NCBI GenBank assembly: GCA_905235435.1
Contig: CAJOLD010000011.1
Coordinates: 1 to 48,876 of the forward strand
DNA from: an uncultured Lachnospiraceae bacterium
GTDB lineage: Bacteria > Bacillota > Clostridia > Lachnospirales > Lachnospiraceae
Direction: 5' to 3'
DNA: 48,876 bases
The notes beneath the pieces were generated by a model. It was not told the origin of the DNA. It saw nothing but the letters and a program-made list of their open reading frames with translations, and searched no databases. Of this stretch, positions 35,710 to 44,215 are shown piece by piece (the first letter of the stretch is position 1; every line of letters starts with the position of its first letter). Position numbers and translations under genes: made by a program.

Positions 35710-36357
35710 ATGAAACTCATTATGCTTGGAGCGCCTGGTGCCGGCAAGGGTACGCAGGCCTTAAGAATTGCCGAAAAGTACCAGATCCCCCACATTTCCA
35801 CCGGGGATATCTTCCGGGCGAACATCAAGAACAATACCGAGCTCGGGAAACTGGCAAAATCATACATTGACGCGGGAGCGCTCGTTCCGGACTCCCTGAC
35901 CTGCGACCTCGTCGTGGACAGGATCAGTCAGGAAGACTGCGCGAACGGATATATCCTCGACGGCTTCCCCAGGACCATTCCGCAGGCGGAAGCGCTGACG
36001 GCAGCACTTGAAAAGAAGGACGGCTCAGCCATCGACTTTGCCATCAATGTTGATGTGCCGGATGAGCATATCATTAAAAGGATGCAGGGACGCAGGACCT
36101 GCCCCGGATGCGGCGCTTCCTATCATTTAGCGTATCTGCCGCCCAAAAAAGAAGGGGTCTGCGATGTCTGCGGAGAGGCGCTGATCCTTCGCCAGGATGA
36201 TCACCCGGAGACGGTCGCGAAACGTCTGGAGGTCTATCATACATCCACGCAGCCGCTCATCGACTATTACGGCAAAGCGGGTGTTCTTCACACGGTCGAC
36301 GGCACAAAGGACATGGAAGAAGTCTTTGCCGCTATCATTTCCATTCTGGGGGACTGA
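35710..36357 (+). CDS. adk: Adenylate kinase with zinc-binding lid
   Basis: 215 residues. P-loop [10 protein letters not shown] (7-16), AMP site DGFPRT (84-89), and a lid with four cysteines C131, C134, C151 and C154, the zinc form common in Gram-positive bacteria. It equilibrates AMP and ATP with ADP. GGAGAGAG precedes the ATG. The stop is one base before the map start. Confidence 0.97.
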   Translation: MKLIMLGAPGAGKGTQALRIAEKYQIPHISTGDIFRANIKNNTELGKLAKSYIDAGALVPDSLTCDLVVDRISQEDCANGYILDGFPRTIPQAEALTAALEKKDGSAIDFAINVDVPDEHIIKRMQGRRTCPGCGASYHLAYLPPKKEGVCDVCGEALILRQDDHPETVAKRLEVYHTSTQPLIDYYGKAGVLHTVDGTKDMEEVFAAIISILGD

Positions 36358-36358
36358 A

Positions 36359-37156
36359 ATGCCGGTCTATCTTAAGACAGGACCTGAGATCGACCTGATG
36401 CGCGCCTCCTGCGCCAAGCTCGCGCAGGTGTTTGACGCGCTGGAAAAAATGATCCGCCCCGGGATCTCCACCAAGGAGATCGATCAGGAAGGGGAGAGGC
36501 TCATCCGGTCCCTCGGAGGCGTGCCGAATTTCCTGCACTACGAAGGCTATCCGGCGTCGATCTGTGTTTCCGTGAACGAAGAGGTCGTCCACGGGATCCC
36601 GGACCGCGGAAGGATCCTTAAGGAGGGCGATATCGTCAGCCTGGATGCGGGAATGGTCTATAAAGGATGGCACTCCGACGCGGCGAGGACCTACGCGGTC
36701 GGAAAGATCAGTGAGGAGGACGAGGCGCTCATCGAGGCGGCCGAGGAAAGCTTTTTCGAAGGACTTGCCTTTGCCCGCCCGGGCTGCACGCTCTATCAGA
36801 TCTCCGCTGCGATCGGGAACTGGGCCGAGGCCCGCGGCTACGGTGTGATCAGGGATCTCGCCGGGCACGGGATCGGCAGGAGCCTGCATGAGGATCCGAT
36901 GATCCCGAACTTCGCGCAGGAGACGAAGGGCATCCTCCTGGTGCCGGGCATGACGCTTGCCATAGAGCCCATGCTTGCGGCGGGGACCCGGGAGGTAGAG
37001 TGGAAAGACGACGGCTGGACCGTTGTCACCGCGGATGGCCGGAAGGCCTCTCACTATGAAAATACGGTGCTGATCACCGAGTCTGATCCGGAGATACTGA
37101 CGCTGCCGGGCGGACGGAAGGGAAAAGGGCCGGGACGGGAGGCGGCCGCGGAATGA
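36359..37156 (+). CDS. map: Methionine aminopeptidase, type I
   Basis: 265 residues from ATG 36359. The metal ligands D96, D107, H170, E203 and E234 are present in LDAGM, HSDAART, GHGIG, IEPML and HYENTVLIT. The enzyme removes the initiator methionine. A glycine/arginine-rich tail (about 245-265) is unusual. The frame is open upstream to 36197 inside adk, but the family start is MPVYLKTGPEIDLM. The stop overlaps the next start by four bases. Confidence 0.96.
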   Translation: MPVYLKTGPEIDLMRASCAKLAQVFDALEKMIRPGISTKEIDQEGERLIRSLGGVPNFLHYEGYPASICVSVNEEVVHGIPDRGRILKEGDIVSLDAGMVYKGWHSDAARTYAVGKISEEDEALIEAAEESFFEGLAFARPGCTLYQISAAIGNWAEARGYGVIRDLAGHGIGRSLHEDPMIPNFAQETKGILLVPGMTLAIEPMLAAGTREVEWKDDGWTVVTADGRKASHYENTVLITESDPEILTLPGGRKGKGPGREAAAE

Positions 37157-37425
37157 GTATAGAGGCAAAAATGCTTGCGGTCTCCATGGCCGGTCACGAC
37201 AAAGGAAAAACTTACGTGGTGACGGAAACGGACGGGGATACGGTGCTTCTGTCGGACGGCAGGCTCCGCCCGCTCGATAAGCCGAAACGCAAAAACACAA
37301 AGCACGTACAGCTGATCCGGCATCTGCCGCAGGAACTGCTTGCGCAGATGGAACAGATCGGGACGGACGCGGATATTCGAAGGATCCTTTCAGATTATAA
37401 CAGGGTCGACCAACAGGAGGAATAA
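37153..37425 (+). CDS. KOW-domain RNA-binding protein
   Basis: 90 residues. The first half, [31 protein letters not shown], is a KOW-like beta barrel as in archaeal L14e proteins, and a basic patch [11 protein letters not shown] follows. The C-terminal helix [13 protein letters not shown] ends acidic. Its place between map and infA, overlapping map by four bases, is usual in Clostridia. The role is probably ribosome or rRNA related; no exact function is established. Confidence 0.8.
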   Translation: MSIEAKMLAVSMAGHDKGKTYVVTETDGDTVLLSDGRLRPLDKPKRKNTKHVQLIRHLPQELLAQMEQIGTDADIRRILSDYNRVDQQEE

Positions 37426-37426
37426 G

Positions 37427-37645
37427 ATGTCAAAGACGGATGTCATTGAGGTGGAAGGCACAGTACTTGAGAAACTGCCGAACGCGATGTTCCGGGTAGA
37501 GCTGGAGAACAAGCATGTGGTGCTGGCGCATATCAGCGGTAAGCTCCGCATGAACTTTATCCGCATCCTTCCGGGCGACAAGGTAAAGATAGAGCTTTCT
37601 CCGTATGATCTTTCCAAGGGACGAATCATCTGGAGAGATAAATAA
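37427..37645 (+). CDS. infA: Translation initiation factor IF-1
   Basis: 72 residues, one S1-type OB fold. [66 protein letters not shown] is the whole factor. It blocks the A site in initiation. GGAGG lies seven to eight bases before ATG 37427; upstream in-frame codons from 37340 belong to the KOW gene region. Confidence 0.98.
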   Translation: MSKTDVIEVEGTVLEKLPNAMFRVELENKHVVLAHISGKLRMNFIRILPGDKVKIELSPYDLSKGRIIWRDK

Positions 37646-37654
37646 ATCTCGTAC

Positions 37655-37683
37655 TTGCTTTTTTCTAAATGCGGCAGTATAAT
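37655..37683 (+). promoter_or_regulatory. Internal promoter upstream of rpmJ
   Basis: TTGCTT (37655-37660) and TATAAT (37678-37683) with 17 bases between, starting 10 bases after infA. It would drive rpmJ, rpsM and the alpha part of the cluster. Confidence 0.8.
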
Positions 37684-37704
37684 GTTAGCTGTACTTTCGC
37701 ATCA

Positions 37705-37731
37705 GGGTGCACTATGTCTATTTGTGCGCCC
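37705..37731 (+). other. Hairpin in the rpmJ leader
   Basis: GGGTGCAC (37705-37712) and GTGCGCCC (37724-37731) pair over eight bases with one G-U. It lies about 15 to 40 bases after the likely transcription start and 38 bases before rpmJ. Confidence 0.5.
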
Positions 37732-37768
37732 AAAAACGGCTTAAGATAGGTGGAAAGGAGGATAGGCC

Positions 37769-37882
37769 ATGAAGGTCAGGTCATCAGTTAAACCCATCTG
37801 TGAAAAGTGCAAGATCATCAAGAGGAAGGGCAGTATCAGAGTTATCTGTGAAAACCCGAAGCACAAACAGAGGCAGGGCTGA
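37769..37882 (+). CDS. rpmJ: 50S ribosomal protein L36
   Basis: A 37-codon gene. Zinc ligands C11, C14, C27 and H32 mark the zinc form, with [21 protein letters not shown] at the start and the basic end [18 protein letters not shown] lies before the ATG. It has its own promoter upstream and is followed by a 327-base spacer. Confidence 0.97.
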   Translation: MKVRSSVKPICEKCKIIKRKGSIRVICENPKHKQRQG

Positions 37883-38209
37883 GAAGCACAAACAGCGGTA
37901 ACTGTGCCCGCGTAAGCACGGCACAGACAATATACGATGAAATAAACAGGATTTAGAGATAAACAGGATTTATTTCGTTGCGATATTGGTTTAATACCAA
38001 CACAGGATCTTGCAGTAAACAACTCTGCACAACAACGTACCGCTGGTCGCAGAGGCAGCATGCATTGCAAGGCGCAGGTTACGGGTGGCGCCATGGCTTA
38101 ATGTGTTGGAAAGGTCGCGCGAAGGCGCGGCTGGGTGACTATGTTCACCCCAGTTAGGCACAATTGACGGGTGCGGATCCCGCACTCAAAACGAACGGAG
38201 GAAATATTC
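37883..38209 (+). promoter_or_regulatory. Long structured spacer before rpsM, candidate alpha-operon leader
   Basis: No gene is seen in these 327 bases. The 13-base sequence TAAACAGGATTTA occurs twice (37943-37955 and 37960-37972) with AAATAAA / TTTATTT (37940-37946 / 37969-37975) as outer complementary ends. TTGGT / ACCAA lies near 37986-38000. CTGGGTGA / TCACCCCAG complementarity lies near 38130-38155. GTGCGG / CCGCAC (38171-38176 / 38180-38185) precedes the rpsM ribosome-binding site. In enterobacteria S4 represses the alpha operon through such a leader, and rpsD is in this operon. Confidence 0.5.
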
Positions 38210-38581
38210 ATGGCTCGTATTGCTGGTGTAGACTTACCAAGAGAGAAACGTATCGAGATCGGTCTTACCTATATTTATGGTATCGGCAGATCCAGCGCGG
38301 ACAAGATTCTCGCGGCAGCGAAGGTAAATCCTGATACACGTGTCAGAGATCTGACAGATGAAGAAGTAGATAAGATCAGGGTCGCCATTGAAGAACTCGG
38401 TATCATGGTGGAAGGTGATCTTCGCCGTGACACCGCTATGAACATCAAGAGACTTCAGGAGATTGGCTGCTACAGAGGTATCCGCCACAGAAAGGGACTC
38501 CCGGTCCGCGGACAGAACACGAAGAACAACGCTAGAACGCGTAAGGGTCCGAAGAGAACTGTGGCTAACAAGAAGAAATAA
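38210..38581 (+). CDS. rpsM: 30S ribosomal protein S13
   Basis: 123 residues from ATG 38210 after [31 protein letters not shown] and [31 protein letters not shown] are S13 signatures. It forms bridges to the 50S subunit and contacts P-site tRNA. The frame is open from 38171 but that is leader sequence. Confidence 0.98.
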   Translation: MARIAGVDLPREKRIEIGLTYIYGIGRSSADKILAAAKVNPDTRVRDLTDEEVDKIRVAIEELGIMVEGDLRRDTAMNIKRLQEIGCYRGIRHRKGLPVRGQNTKNNARTRKGPKRTVANKKK

Positions 38582-38622
38582 TCGACAGGCAATCAGAAAA
38601 GGAGAAAGTAGGTTAGTTTAAA

Positions 38623-39018
38623 ATGGCGAAAAAAGTTACGAAAAAAGTGACCAAAAAGCGTGTCAAGAAAAACGTTGAACGGGGACAGGCACATATTCAG
38701 GCATCTTTTAACAACACGATTGTTACTCTGACTGACGCTCAGGGCAATGCACTTTCCTGGGCGAGTGCCGGCGGTCTTGGATTTAAAGGTTCAAGGAAAT
38801 CTACTCCTTACGCGGCTCAGATGGCTGCGGAAACTGCTACAAAGGCAGCACTGGTTCATGGTTTAAAGACGGTTGACGTGTTCGTCAAAGGCCCGGGCTC
38901 AGGCCGTGAGGCCGCGATCCGCGCCCTGCAGGCAGCTGGCCTTCAGGTCGTCAGCATCAGAGACGTGACACCGGTTCCGCACAACGGATGCCGCCCGCCG
39001 AAACGCAGAAGAGTCTAA
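38623..39018 (+). CDS. rpsK: 30S ribosomal protein S11
   Basis: 131 residues. A lysine-rich start ([23 protein letters not shown]) is followed by [22 protein letters not shown], and the end [17 protein letters not shown] is diagnostic. S11 lines the mRNA path on the platform. AAAGGAG lies upstream. Confidence 0.98.
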   Translation: MAKKVTKKVTKKRVKKNVERGQAHIQASFNNTIVTLTDAQGNALSWASAGGLGFKGSRKSTPYAAQMAAETATKAALVHGLKTVDVFVKGPGSGREAAIRALQAAGLQVVSIRDVTPVPHNGCRPPKRRRV

Positions 39019-39036
39019 TTAGGAGGTGCTAAGGAG

Positions 39037-39630
39037 ATGGCAGTTAACAAAACCCCGGTACTTAAAAGATGCAGATCCCTGGGTCTTGACCCTGTTTATC
39101 TTGGGATCGATAAAAAGTCTAAAAGAGAACTGAAGCGCTCCAGCCGCAAGGTCAGTGAGTACGGCCTTCAGCTCAGAGAAAAACAGAAAGCCAAATTCAT
39201 CTACGGCGTTCTGGAGAAACCGTTCAGGAACTACTATAAGAAGGCAGACCAGATGCCCGGCATGACCGGCCCGAACCTGATGATCCTTCTTGAGAGAAGA
39301 CTGGACAATGTGATCTTCCGTCTCGGATTTGCGAGAACGAGGAATGAAGCACGCCAGATCGTGGACCACAAGCATGTTCTGGTAAACGGCAAGTGCGTAA
39401 ACATCCCGTCCTACCTGATCAAAGCAGGTGACGTGATCGAGATCAAGGAAAAATGCAAGAGCTCCCAGAGATATAAGGATATCCTGGAGGTGACCGGCGG
39501 AAGACTGGTCCCCGAATGGCTTGAGGCCGACCAGGAAGCTCTCAGGGGCACTGTAAAGGAACTTCCGAACAGAGACGCAATTGACGTTCCGGTTAACGAA
39601 GTGCTTATCGTCGAGCTGTATTCCAAGTAA
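39037..39630 (+). CDS. rpsD: 30S ribosomal protein S4
   Basis: 197 residues. An S4 RNA-binding fold is seen in [32 protein letters not shown]. The N-terminus lacks the four-cysteine zinc site; it reads [34 protein letters not shown], the zinc-free form. It starts 16S assembly and regulates alpha operons in other bacteria. AGGAGGTG precedes the ATG. Confidence 0.97.
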   Translation: MAVNKTPVLKRCRSLGLDPVYLGIDKKSKRELKRSSRKVSEYGLQLREKQKAKFIYGVLEKPFRNYYKKADQMPGMTGPNLMILLERRLDNVIFRLGFARTRNEARQIVDHKHVLVNGKCVNIPSYLIKAGDVIEIKEKCKSSQRYKDILEVTGGRLVPEWLEADQEALRGTVKELPNRDAIDVPVNEVLIVELYSK

Positions 39631-39711
39631 TGCTCCGGCGCCCGCGAAGCGGGAAGGAAGCAGCATGCGGAATATTCCCTCAGATAAAAGAACCCATAAG
39701 GAGGGGCAGAA

Positions 39712-40671
39712 GTGTTCGATTTTAACACACCGAAAATTGAAATTGCTGAAATGTCAGAAGATAGAAGGTATGGCAAGTTCGTGGTCGAACCGCTTGAGCG
39801 CGGCTACGGCACCACGCTGGGCAACTCGCTCAGAAGAATCATGCTTTCCTCTCTGCCGGGCGCTGCCGTAAGTCAGGTCAAGATCGACGGCGTGCTCCAT
39901 GAGTTCAGCTCCATCCCCGGCGTCAAGGAGGATGTGACTGAGATCATCCTGAACATCAAGTCGCTTGCGATCAAGAACAGCAGCGAATCACCGGAACCCA
40001 AGACCGCTTACATCGAGTTCGAGGGCGAGGGAACCGTGACTGCCGGCATGATCCAGGCGGACCAGGATATCGAGATCCTGAATCCCGACCAGGTGATCGC
40101 GACGCTCAACGGCGGCAAGGACAGCAAGCTCAGCATGGAGCTTACCATCACCAAGGGAAGAGGCTATGTCAGCGCTGAAAAAGGCAAGCGGGACGATATG
40201 CCCATCGGCGTGATCGCCGTAGACGCGATCTATACGCCTGTGGAGCGCGTCAACATGATCGTTGAGAACACCCGTGTAGGCCAGGTCACCGATTATGACA
40301 AGCTCACCCTGGAAGTTTATACGAATGGCACACTTGAGCCCAACGAGGCGGTCAGCCTTGCGGCAAAGGTGCTGAACGCGCATCTGAGCCTCTTCGAGAA
40401 TCTCTCCGAGAACACGAAGTCGGTCGAAGTCATGAGCGTTCCCGAGAACGACGAGAAGCAGGGCAAGATGGTCCTTACCATCGACGAGCTCGAGCTGTCC
40501 GTGCGTTCCTACAACTGTCTCAAGAGAGCCGGTATCAACACGGTAGAAGAACTCTGCAGCAAGACCCCGGAGGAGCTGACCAAGGTGAGGAACCTGGGCA
40601 GGAAGTCCCTGGAAGAGGTCCTTGTAAAGCTGAAAGAGCTTGGACTGCAGCTTAAGCAGAGCGAAGAATAA
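39712..40671 (+). CDS. rpoA: RNA polymerase alpha subunit
   Basis: 319 residues from GTG 39712, after AGGAGGGG. The N-terminal assembly domain has [29 protein letters not shown]; the C-terminal domain, which binds UP elements and activators, has [42 protein letters not shown]. Length is normal. Its activity couples to the AT-rich sequence before the rpsJ promoter. Confidence 0.98.
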   Translation: MFDFNTPKIEIAEMSEDRRYGKFVVEPLERGYGTTLGNSLRRIMLSSLPGAAVSQVKIDGVLHEFSSIPGVKEDVTEIILNIKSLAIKNSSESPEPKTAYIEFEGEGTVTAGMIQADQDIEILNPDQVIATLNGGKDSKLSMELTITKGRGYVSAEKGKRDDMPIGVIAVDAIYTPVERVNMIVENTRVGQVTDYDKLTLEVYTNGTLEPNEAVSLAAKVLNAHLSLFENLSENTKSVEVMSVPENDEKQGKMVLTIDELELSVRSYNCLKRAGINTVEELCSKTPEELTKVRNLGRKSLEEVLVKLKELGLQLKQSEE

Positions 40672-40743
40672 AACACGATGGAATAACGCATGCAGGCAGT
40701 AAGACCGAAGAGCGTGTCTGTGTGTTCCGGAATGGAGGAAAAA

Positions 40744-41280
40744 ATGTCTGGGTATAGAAAACTGAGCAGGACGGCAGATCAGAGAAAAGCACTTCTTCGG
40801 AATCAGGTTACGGCACTCCTTTACAATGGAAAGATCGTTACCACCGAAGCAAAGGCAAAGGAAGTGCGCAAGATCGCTGAAGGCCTGATCGCACTCGCTG
40901 TCAAAGAGAGAGACAACACCGAGATCGCAACCGTTACCGTAAAAGTCCCGCAGAAGGACAAGGACGGAAAGCGCGTCAAGAACGTCGTGAACGGCAAGAA
41001 GGTCACAGTGTATGACGAGGTCACCAGGGAAGTCAAGAAGGATCAGCCGAGCAGGCTTCACGCCAGAAGGCAGATGCTGAAGGTCCTTGTACCGGTGACG
41101 GAAGTCCCGAAGGACAACGCCGGAAAGAAGCGCAGCACCAAAAAGGTCGACATGCCGGCCAAGCTTTTCGACGAGCTTGCACCGAAGTATGCGAACCGCA
41201 ACGGCGGCTACACCCGCATCGTAAAGCTTGGGCCGCGTCGCGGTGACGGCGCTATGATGGTCGTTCTTGAGCTTGTATAA
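40744..41280 (+). CDS. rplQ: 50S ribosomal protein L17, long form
   Basis: 178 residues from ATG 40744 after GGAGG; usual L17 is about 115 to 130 residues. The core [42 protein letters not shown] and the end [18 protein letters not shown] are normal. Extra sequence from about residue 65 to 120 ([23 protein letters not shown] and following) accounts for the excess. Long L17 proteins are, to my knowledge, common in Lachnospiraceae. It is the last gene of the cluster. Confidence 0.95.
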   Translation: MSGYRKLSRTADQRKALLRNQVTALLYNGKIVTTEAKAKEVRKIAEGLIALAVKERDNTEIATVTVKVPQKDKDGKRVKNVVNGKKVTVYDEVTREVKKDQPSRLHARRQMLKVLVPVTEVPKDNAGKKRSTKKVDMPAKLFDELAPKYANRNGGYTRIVKLGPRRGDGAMMVVLELV

Positions 41281-41294
41281 TTAAAACGTTAAAA

Positions 41295-41324
41295 AAAGGG
41301 CTGCCGCACAACGGCAGCCCTTTT
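41295..41324 (+). terminator. Intrinsic terminator of the S10-spc-alpha cluster
   Basis: GGGCTGCCG (41298-41306) and CGGCAGCCC (41312-41320) form a nine-base-pair stem with loop CACAA, flanked by an A run and TTTT. It lies 14 bases after rplQ. Confidence 0.93.
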
Positions 41325-41345
41325 ACTGTCGCCGGGAGGTCAGTC

Positions 41346-42305
41346 TTGAGGATTTGTTTTGTTGGAAAAGAAGCGGCCGAGGCCGCACGCGCATGCGGGG
41401 TGCCGGAGGAGATGGAGGCGGTCTGTTTTGAGGACGCCTTTGGGGAAGCCTCTGGGGACGCCTTTGGGGACGCCTCTGATGATGACTTTGGGGACACTTT
41501 TGGGGACTCCTCTGGTGACGATTTTGGGGACGCGGCGGCGTTCTCTTCGCGTCTGCTGCTTCCGGAGAGGGACCTGGTTGTCAGCGCCGACGAGACGATA
41601 TTAGAGCTTGCTGCTTCGGCGGGATTTGCGTGTATGAGATATGAGCCCACAGACACGGCCGGTGAGCCGGCCTTTGAGACCAGGTATACGGCCTCTTCCC
41701 GGGAAGCTCGCTCCGGGGTTCGGTATACGGCCTCTTCCCTGGAGGGCCTCTCCGAAGTCTGGTACAGGACAGTTTGGTGCAGATCGAAGGGCCTGCCGCT
41801 GGAGATCGGCCGGTCTGGGAAGCTTCTTCTCCGGGAGAGCGTTCCCGGGGATTTTGAGGCACTCTACAGGATCTCGCGCGAGGCAGGAGCTGACAAGTAT
41901 ACCCCAACAATGCCGGAAGATAAGGCGCTCGCCCGGGAACAGTTCCTTTCTTATATAGAAACGGCCTACCCCGTCTTCGGCTTTGGGCTGTGGACTGTAC
42001 TCTGCGGAGAAGAAGTGATCGGGCGCTGCGGCTTTTCGCCGGATGAGAGGGAAGATGCGCTGAACCTCGGATATCTGATCACATCCTCAAAAAGGCAGAG
42101 AGGATACGCCTATGAGGCGTGCCGCATCGCGCTTGACTATGCATTTGAGGAAGCAGGAGCGGAGAAGGTCGTCGCGGACTGCATGGCGGAAAATGAGGCT
42201 TCCGCCGCGCTGCTTAGAAAGCTCTCTTTTGCACAGGATCCGGCGGCGGAAGAGAAGGGGGTCCTGCGGTTTTACTTAGTTGGGGAGTCCCACCCGGCGC
42301 GGTAA
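41346..42305 (+). CDS. GNAT N-acetyltransferase with repeat-rich N-terminal extension
   Basis: 319 residues from TTG 41346, which has GGGAGGT five bases upstream. The C-terminal half (about 155-315) is a RimJ/RimL-like acetyltransferase: LLLRESVPGDFEALYRISRE, FGFGLWTVLCGEEVIGRCGF, LGYLITSSKRQRGYAYEACRIAL and AENEASAALLRKLSF. The N-terminal 150 residues are unusual. Residues 31-62 are eight copies of a four-residue acidic repeat such as AFGD and ASGD, encoded by a 12-base tandem repeat at 41436-41531. Residues near 112-140 contain RYTASS twice. The last codons lie inside the first unit of a 157-bp tandem repeat. Substrate is unknown. Confidence 0.8.
   Translation: MRICFVGKEAAEAARACGVPEEMEAVCFEDAFGEASGDAFGDASDDDFGDTFGDSSGDDFGDAAAFSSRLLLPERDLVVSADETILELAASAGFACMRYEPTDTAGEPAFETRYTASSREARSGVRYTASSLEGLSEVWYRTVWCRSKGLPLEIGRSGKLLLRESVPGDFEALYRISREAGADKYTPTMPEDKALAREQFLSYIETAYPVFGFGLWTVLCGEEVIGRCGFSPDEREDALNLGYLITSSKRQRGYAYEACRIALDYAFEEAGAEKVVADCMAENEASAALLRKLSFAQDPAAEEKGVLRFYLVGESHPAR
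41436..41531 (+). repeat. 12-bp minisatellite, eight copies, in coding sequence
   Basis: Eight consecutive 12-base units with the pattern GCCTTTGGGGAC or GCCTCTGGGGAC and variants. They encode (A/D/T/S)-(F/S)-(G/D)-(D/E). Units 1 to 3 are nearly identical, later ones diverge. The frame is preserved. Confidence 0.85.
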
Positions 42306-42586
42306 TGGAGTCGGCAGGTTACAGAAGAATAGTCGCGACTTGCTTTAATCCCTTCCAGAATTCAGCGGCCGCGGGCCCAGGGAACAAGCCGCGGGCCCGG
42401 GGAACCACTGGCAGGCAGTGCACTTGGCCCTATATCCAGATCTGGTCTGCCCGGCGCGGTATTTACCCCGGCAAGTCAAGGAAAAATAGTCGCGACTTGC
42501 CTTAATCCCTTCCGGAATTCAGTGTCCGCGGGACTGGGGAACAAGCCGCGGGCCCGGGGAACAATGTCAGGCAGCGCACTTGGCCT
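42293..42586. repeat. 157-bp tandem repeat, two copies
   Basis: Unit 1 is 42293-42449 and unit 2 is 42450 to about 42586, where similarity ends before a terminator. They align without gaps at an offset of 157: CCCGGCGCGGTA begins each, a diverged stretch of about 23 bases follows, then about 100 bases are highly similar from AATAGTCGCGACTTGC onward. Each contains the palindrome AGTCGCGACT, and unit 1 has an internal 20-base repeat built on GCCGCGGGCCC. Unit 1 overlaps the last codons of the acetyltransferase gene. No credible gene lies in 42306-42654; a 66-codon frame at 42305-42505 is only repeat sequence. Confidence 0.85.
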
Positions 42587-42596
42587 TACCCCCCAC

Positions 42597-42639
42597 AAAA
42601 AAAGGGCTGCCGCATGCAGCTTCCTGCGTGCGGCAGCCC
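42597..42639 (-). terminator. Intrinsic terminator of the cyclophilin gene
   Basis: Arms 42604-42619 and 42624-42639 form a 16-base-pair stem with one G-U pair and a CTTC/GAAG loop. On the minus strand it is followed by seven T (42603-42597). It lies 15 bases past the cyclophilin stop. Confidence 0.9.
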
Positions 42640-42654
42640 CGGACTGATCAGATC

Positions 42655-43176
42655 TCAGATCTTTTCGGGTTCCGGATAGGTGACGCCAAAGGTCTCCACG
42701 GTCACGGAGCGGATCTTCTGGTCCTCGAGAGGACGGTCACGATAGTCTGTCTCGACGGTCGCGATCTTATCGACGATGTCCATTCCCTCGGTGATCTTTC
42801 CGAAAGCGGCGTAGGAGCCGTCCAGATAGGGAGCGTCCTTGTGCATGATAAAGAACTGGGAGCCCGCCGAATCCGGCACCTGGGTCCTTGCCATTGAGAG
42901 TACGCCCGCGGTGTGCTGCAGCGGATTGTTAAAACCGTTGCCGGAGAACTCGCCGCGGATGCTGTAGCCGGGGCCGCCGGCGCCTGTGCCGGTGGGATCT
43001 CCGCCCTGGATCATAAATCCGTTTATGACGCGGTGGAAGATAAGACCGTCATAGAAACCCTTGCCGGCAAGACTGATAAAGTTGTTTACCGTGACAGGTG
43101 CAGTTTCGGGATAAAGCTCCGCCTTCATCACGTCGCCGTTTTCCATTGTGATCGTTACGACCGGATTTTCTGCCAT
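42655..43176 (-). CDS. Peptidyl-prolyl cis-trans isomerase, cyclophilin type
   Basis: 173 residues. The cyclophilin active site is visible in YDGLIFHRVINGFMIQGGDPTGTGAGGPGY and AGSQFFIMHKDAPYLDGSYAAFGKITEGMDIVDKI. No signal peptide, so it is cytoplasmic. It speeds proline isomerisation in protein folding. AAAGGATGATG lies upstream of the ATG; it has its own promoter and terminator and is monocistronic. Confidence 0.95.
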   Translation of the reverse strand: MAENPVVTITMENGDVMKAELYPETAPVTVNNFISLAGKGFYDGLIFHRVINGFMIQGGDPTGTGAGGPGYSIRGEFSGNGFNNPLQHTAGVLSMARTQVPDSAGSQFFIMHKDAPYLDGSYAAFGKITEGMDIVDKIATVETDYRDRPLEDQKIRSVTVETFGVTYPEPEKI

Positions 43177-43222
43177 GATTCATCATCCTTTCTGTTTGGG
43201 CATAAGCCTCTTATCAGAACTT

Positions 43223-43251
43223 ATTATAATTGATAGGGTCTGCGGATGCAA
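43223..43251 (-). promoter_or_regulatory. Promoter of the cyclophilin gene
   Basis: On the minus strand TTGCAT (43251-43246) and TATAAT (43228-43223) have a 17-base spacer, 47 bases before the start codon. Confidence 0.8.
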
Positions 43252-43263
43252 TCCGGCGACAGC

Positions 43264-43292
43264 TTGCTTTTTCAAAACCCCCCTGTTATAAT
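43264..43292 (+). promoter_or_regulatory. Promoter of the ECF transporter operon
   Basis: TTGCTT (43264-43269) and TATAAT (43287-43292) with a 17-base spacer. It is divergent from the cyclophilin promoter, 12 bases apart. No riboswitch is obvious in the 50-base leader. Confidence 0.8.
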
Positions 43293-43350
43293 CTTGCAGG
43301 AACGTGCGCCCGGGGGAATCCCGCGGGCAGGGCAATTCCGGAGGTTTGGA

Positions 43351-44211
43351 ATGGATATTATTAAAGGCAATGACCTTGTATATGATTATATTAAATACAA
43401 TGACGAGGGAGAGCGGATGGCCGCGGTGCGCGCCATCGACGGTGTGGATATCGATGTGAAGCCGGGGGATTTTATTGCCATCCTCGGGCACAACGGATCC
43501 GGCAAATCGACGCTCGCCAAGCATCTGAACGCCATCCTGACCCCTACGAAGGGGACGCTGTACGTGGACGGCAAGGATACCAGGGATGAGCACAAGCTCT
43601 GGGAGATCCGGCAGACGGCCGGGATGGTTTTCCAGAACCCGGACAACCAGATCATCGGCACGGTCGTCGATGAGGACGTCGCCTTCGGCCCCGAGAATAT
43701 GGGGCTGCCGGTCGAAGAGCTGTGGGCGCGCGTGGAGAGCGCGCTGGGCGCCGTGGGCATGTGGAAGTACCGTTCCCAGTCCCCGAACAAGCTCTCCGGC
43801 GGACAGAAGCAGAGAGTTGCCATCGCGGGCGTCGTTGCCATGCAGCCGAAATGCATCGTGCTGGATGAGCCGACTGCCATGCTCGATCCTGTCGGGCGGC
43901 AGGAGGTGATCGCCACGGTGCAGGAGCTCAACCGCAAACATGGCGTCACCGTCATCCTGATCACCCACTATATGGAGGAAGCGATCCTCGCGGACCGGGT
44001 GCTCGTCATGGCCGGCGGAAAGGTCGTCAGGCAGGGAACGCCGAGGGAGATCTTCTCCCAGGTCGACTTTATGCGGTCACAGCGGCTGGACGTCCCGCAG
44101 GTCACCCGGCTTGCGGACGAGCTGAAGAAGGCGGGACTGGATCTGCCCGACGGGATACTGACGGCAGCAGAGCTTGCCGACGCGCTGGAGAAGTACCGCG
44201 GGGGAGAATGA
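43351..44211 (+). CDS. ecfA1: Energy-coupling factor transporter ATPase EcfA1
   Basis: 286 residues from ATG 43351 after GGAGG. Walker A GHNGSGKS (46-53), Q-loop VFQNPDNQIIGTVVDEDVAFGPENMGL, signature LSGGQKQR, Walker B CIVLDEPTAMLDP and switch histidine in LITHYMEE are all present. With EcfA2 and EcfT it forms the shared module that powers vitamin-uptake S components encoded elsewhere. The frame is open from 43246 but that crosses the promoter. Confidence 0.96.
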   Translation: MDIIKGNDLVYDYIKYNDEGERMAAVRAIDGVDIDVKPGDFIAILGHNGSGKSTLAKHLNAILTPTKGTLYVDGKDTRDEHKLWEIRQTAGMVFQNPDNQIIGTVVDEDVAFGPENMGLPVEELWARVESALGAVGMWKYRSQSPNKLSGGQKQRVAIAGVVAMQPKCIVLDEPTAMLDPVGRQEVIATVQELNRKHGVTVILITHYMEEAILADRVLVMAGGKVVRQGTPREIFSQVDFMRSQRLDVPQVTRLADELKKAGLDLPDGILTAAELADALEKYRGGE

Positions 44212-44215
44212 GCAT

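Noticed and set aside
37883..38209. tRNA gene in the rpmJ-rpsM spacer
   Set aside because: Several stems exist but no cloverleaf with a T-loop consensus could be built.
42305..42505. 66-codon frame in the repeat region
   Set aside because: Made of repeat sequence with low complexity, no family likeness, and it spans both repeat units.
42293..42586. CRISPR array
   Set aside because: Only two long units at 157 bases; no short repeats with regular unique spacers and no cas genes.
43293..43350. Riboswitch before the ECF transporter genes
   Set aside because: The leader is only about 50 bases and no known motif is recognisable; this ECF module is the general type that serves many S components.
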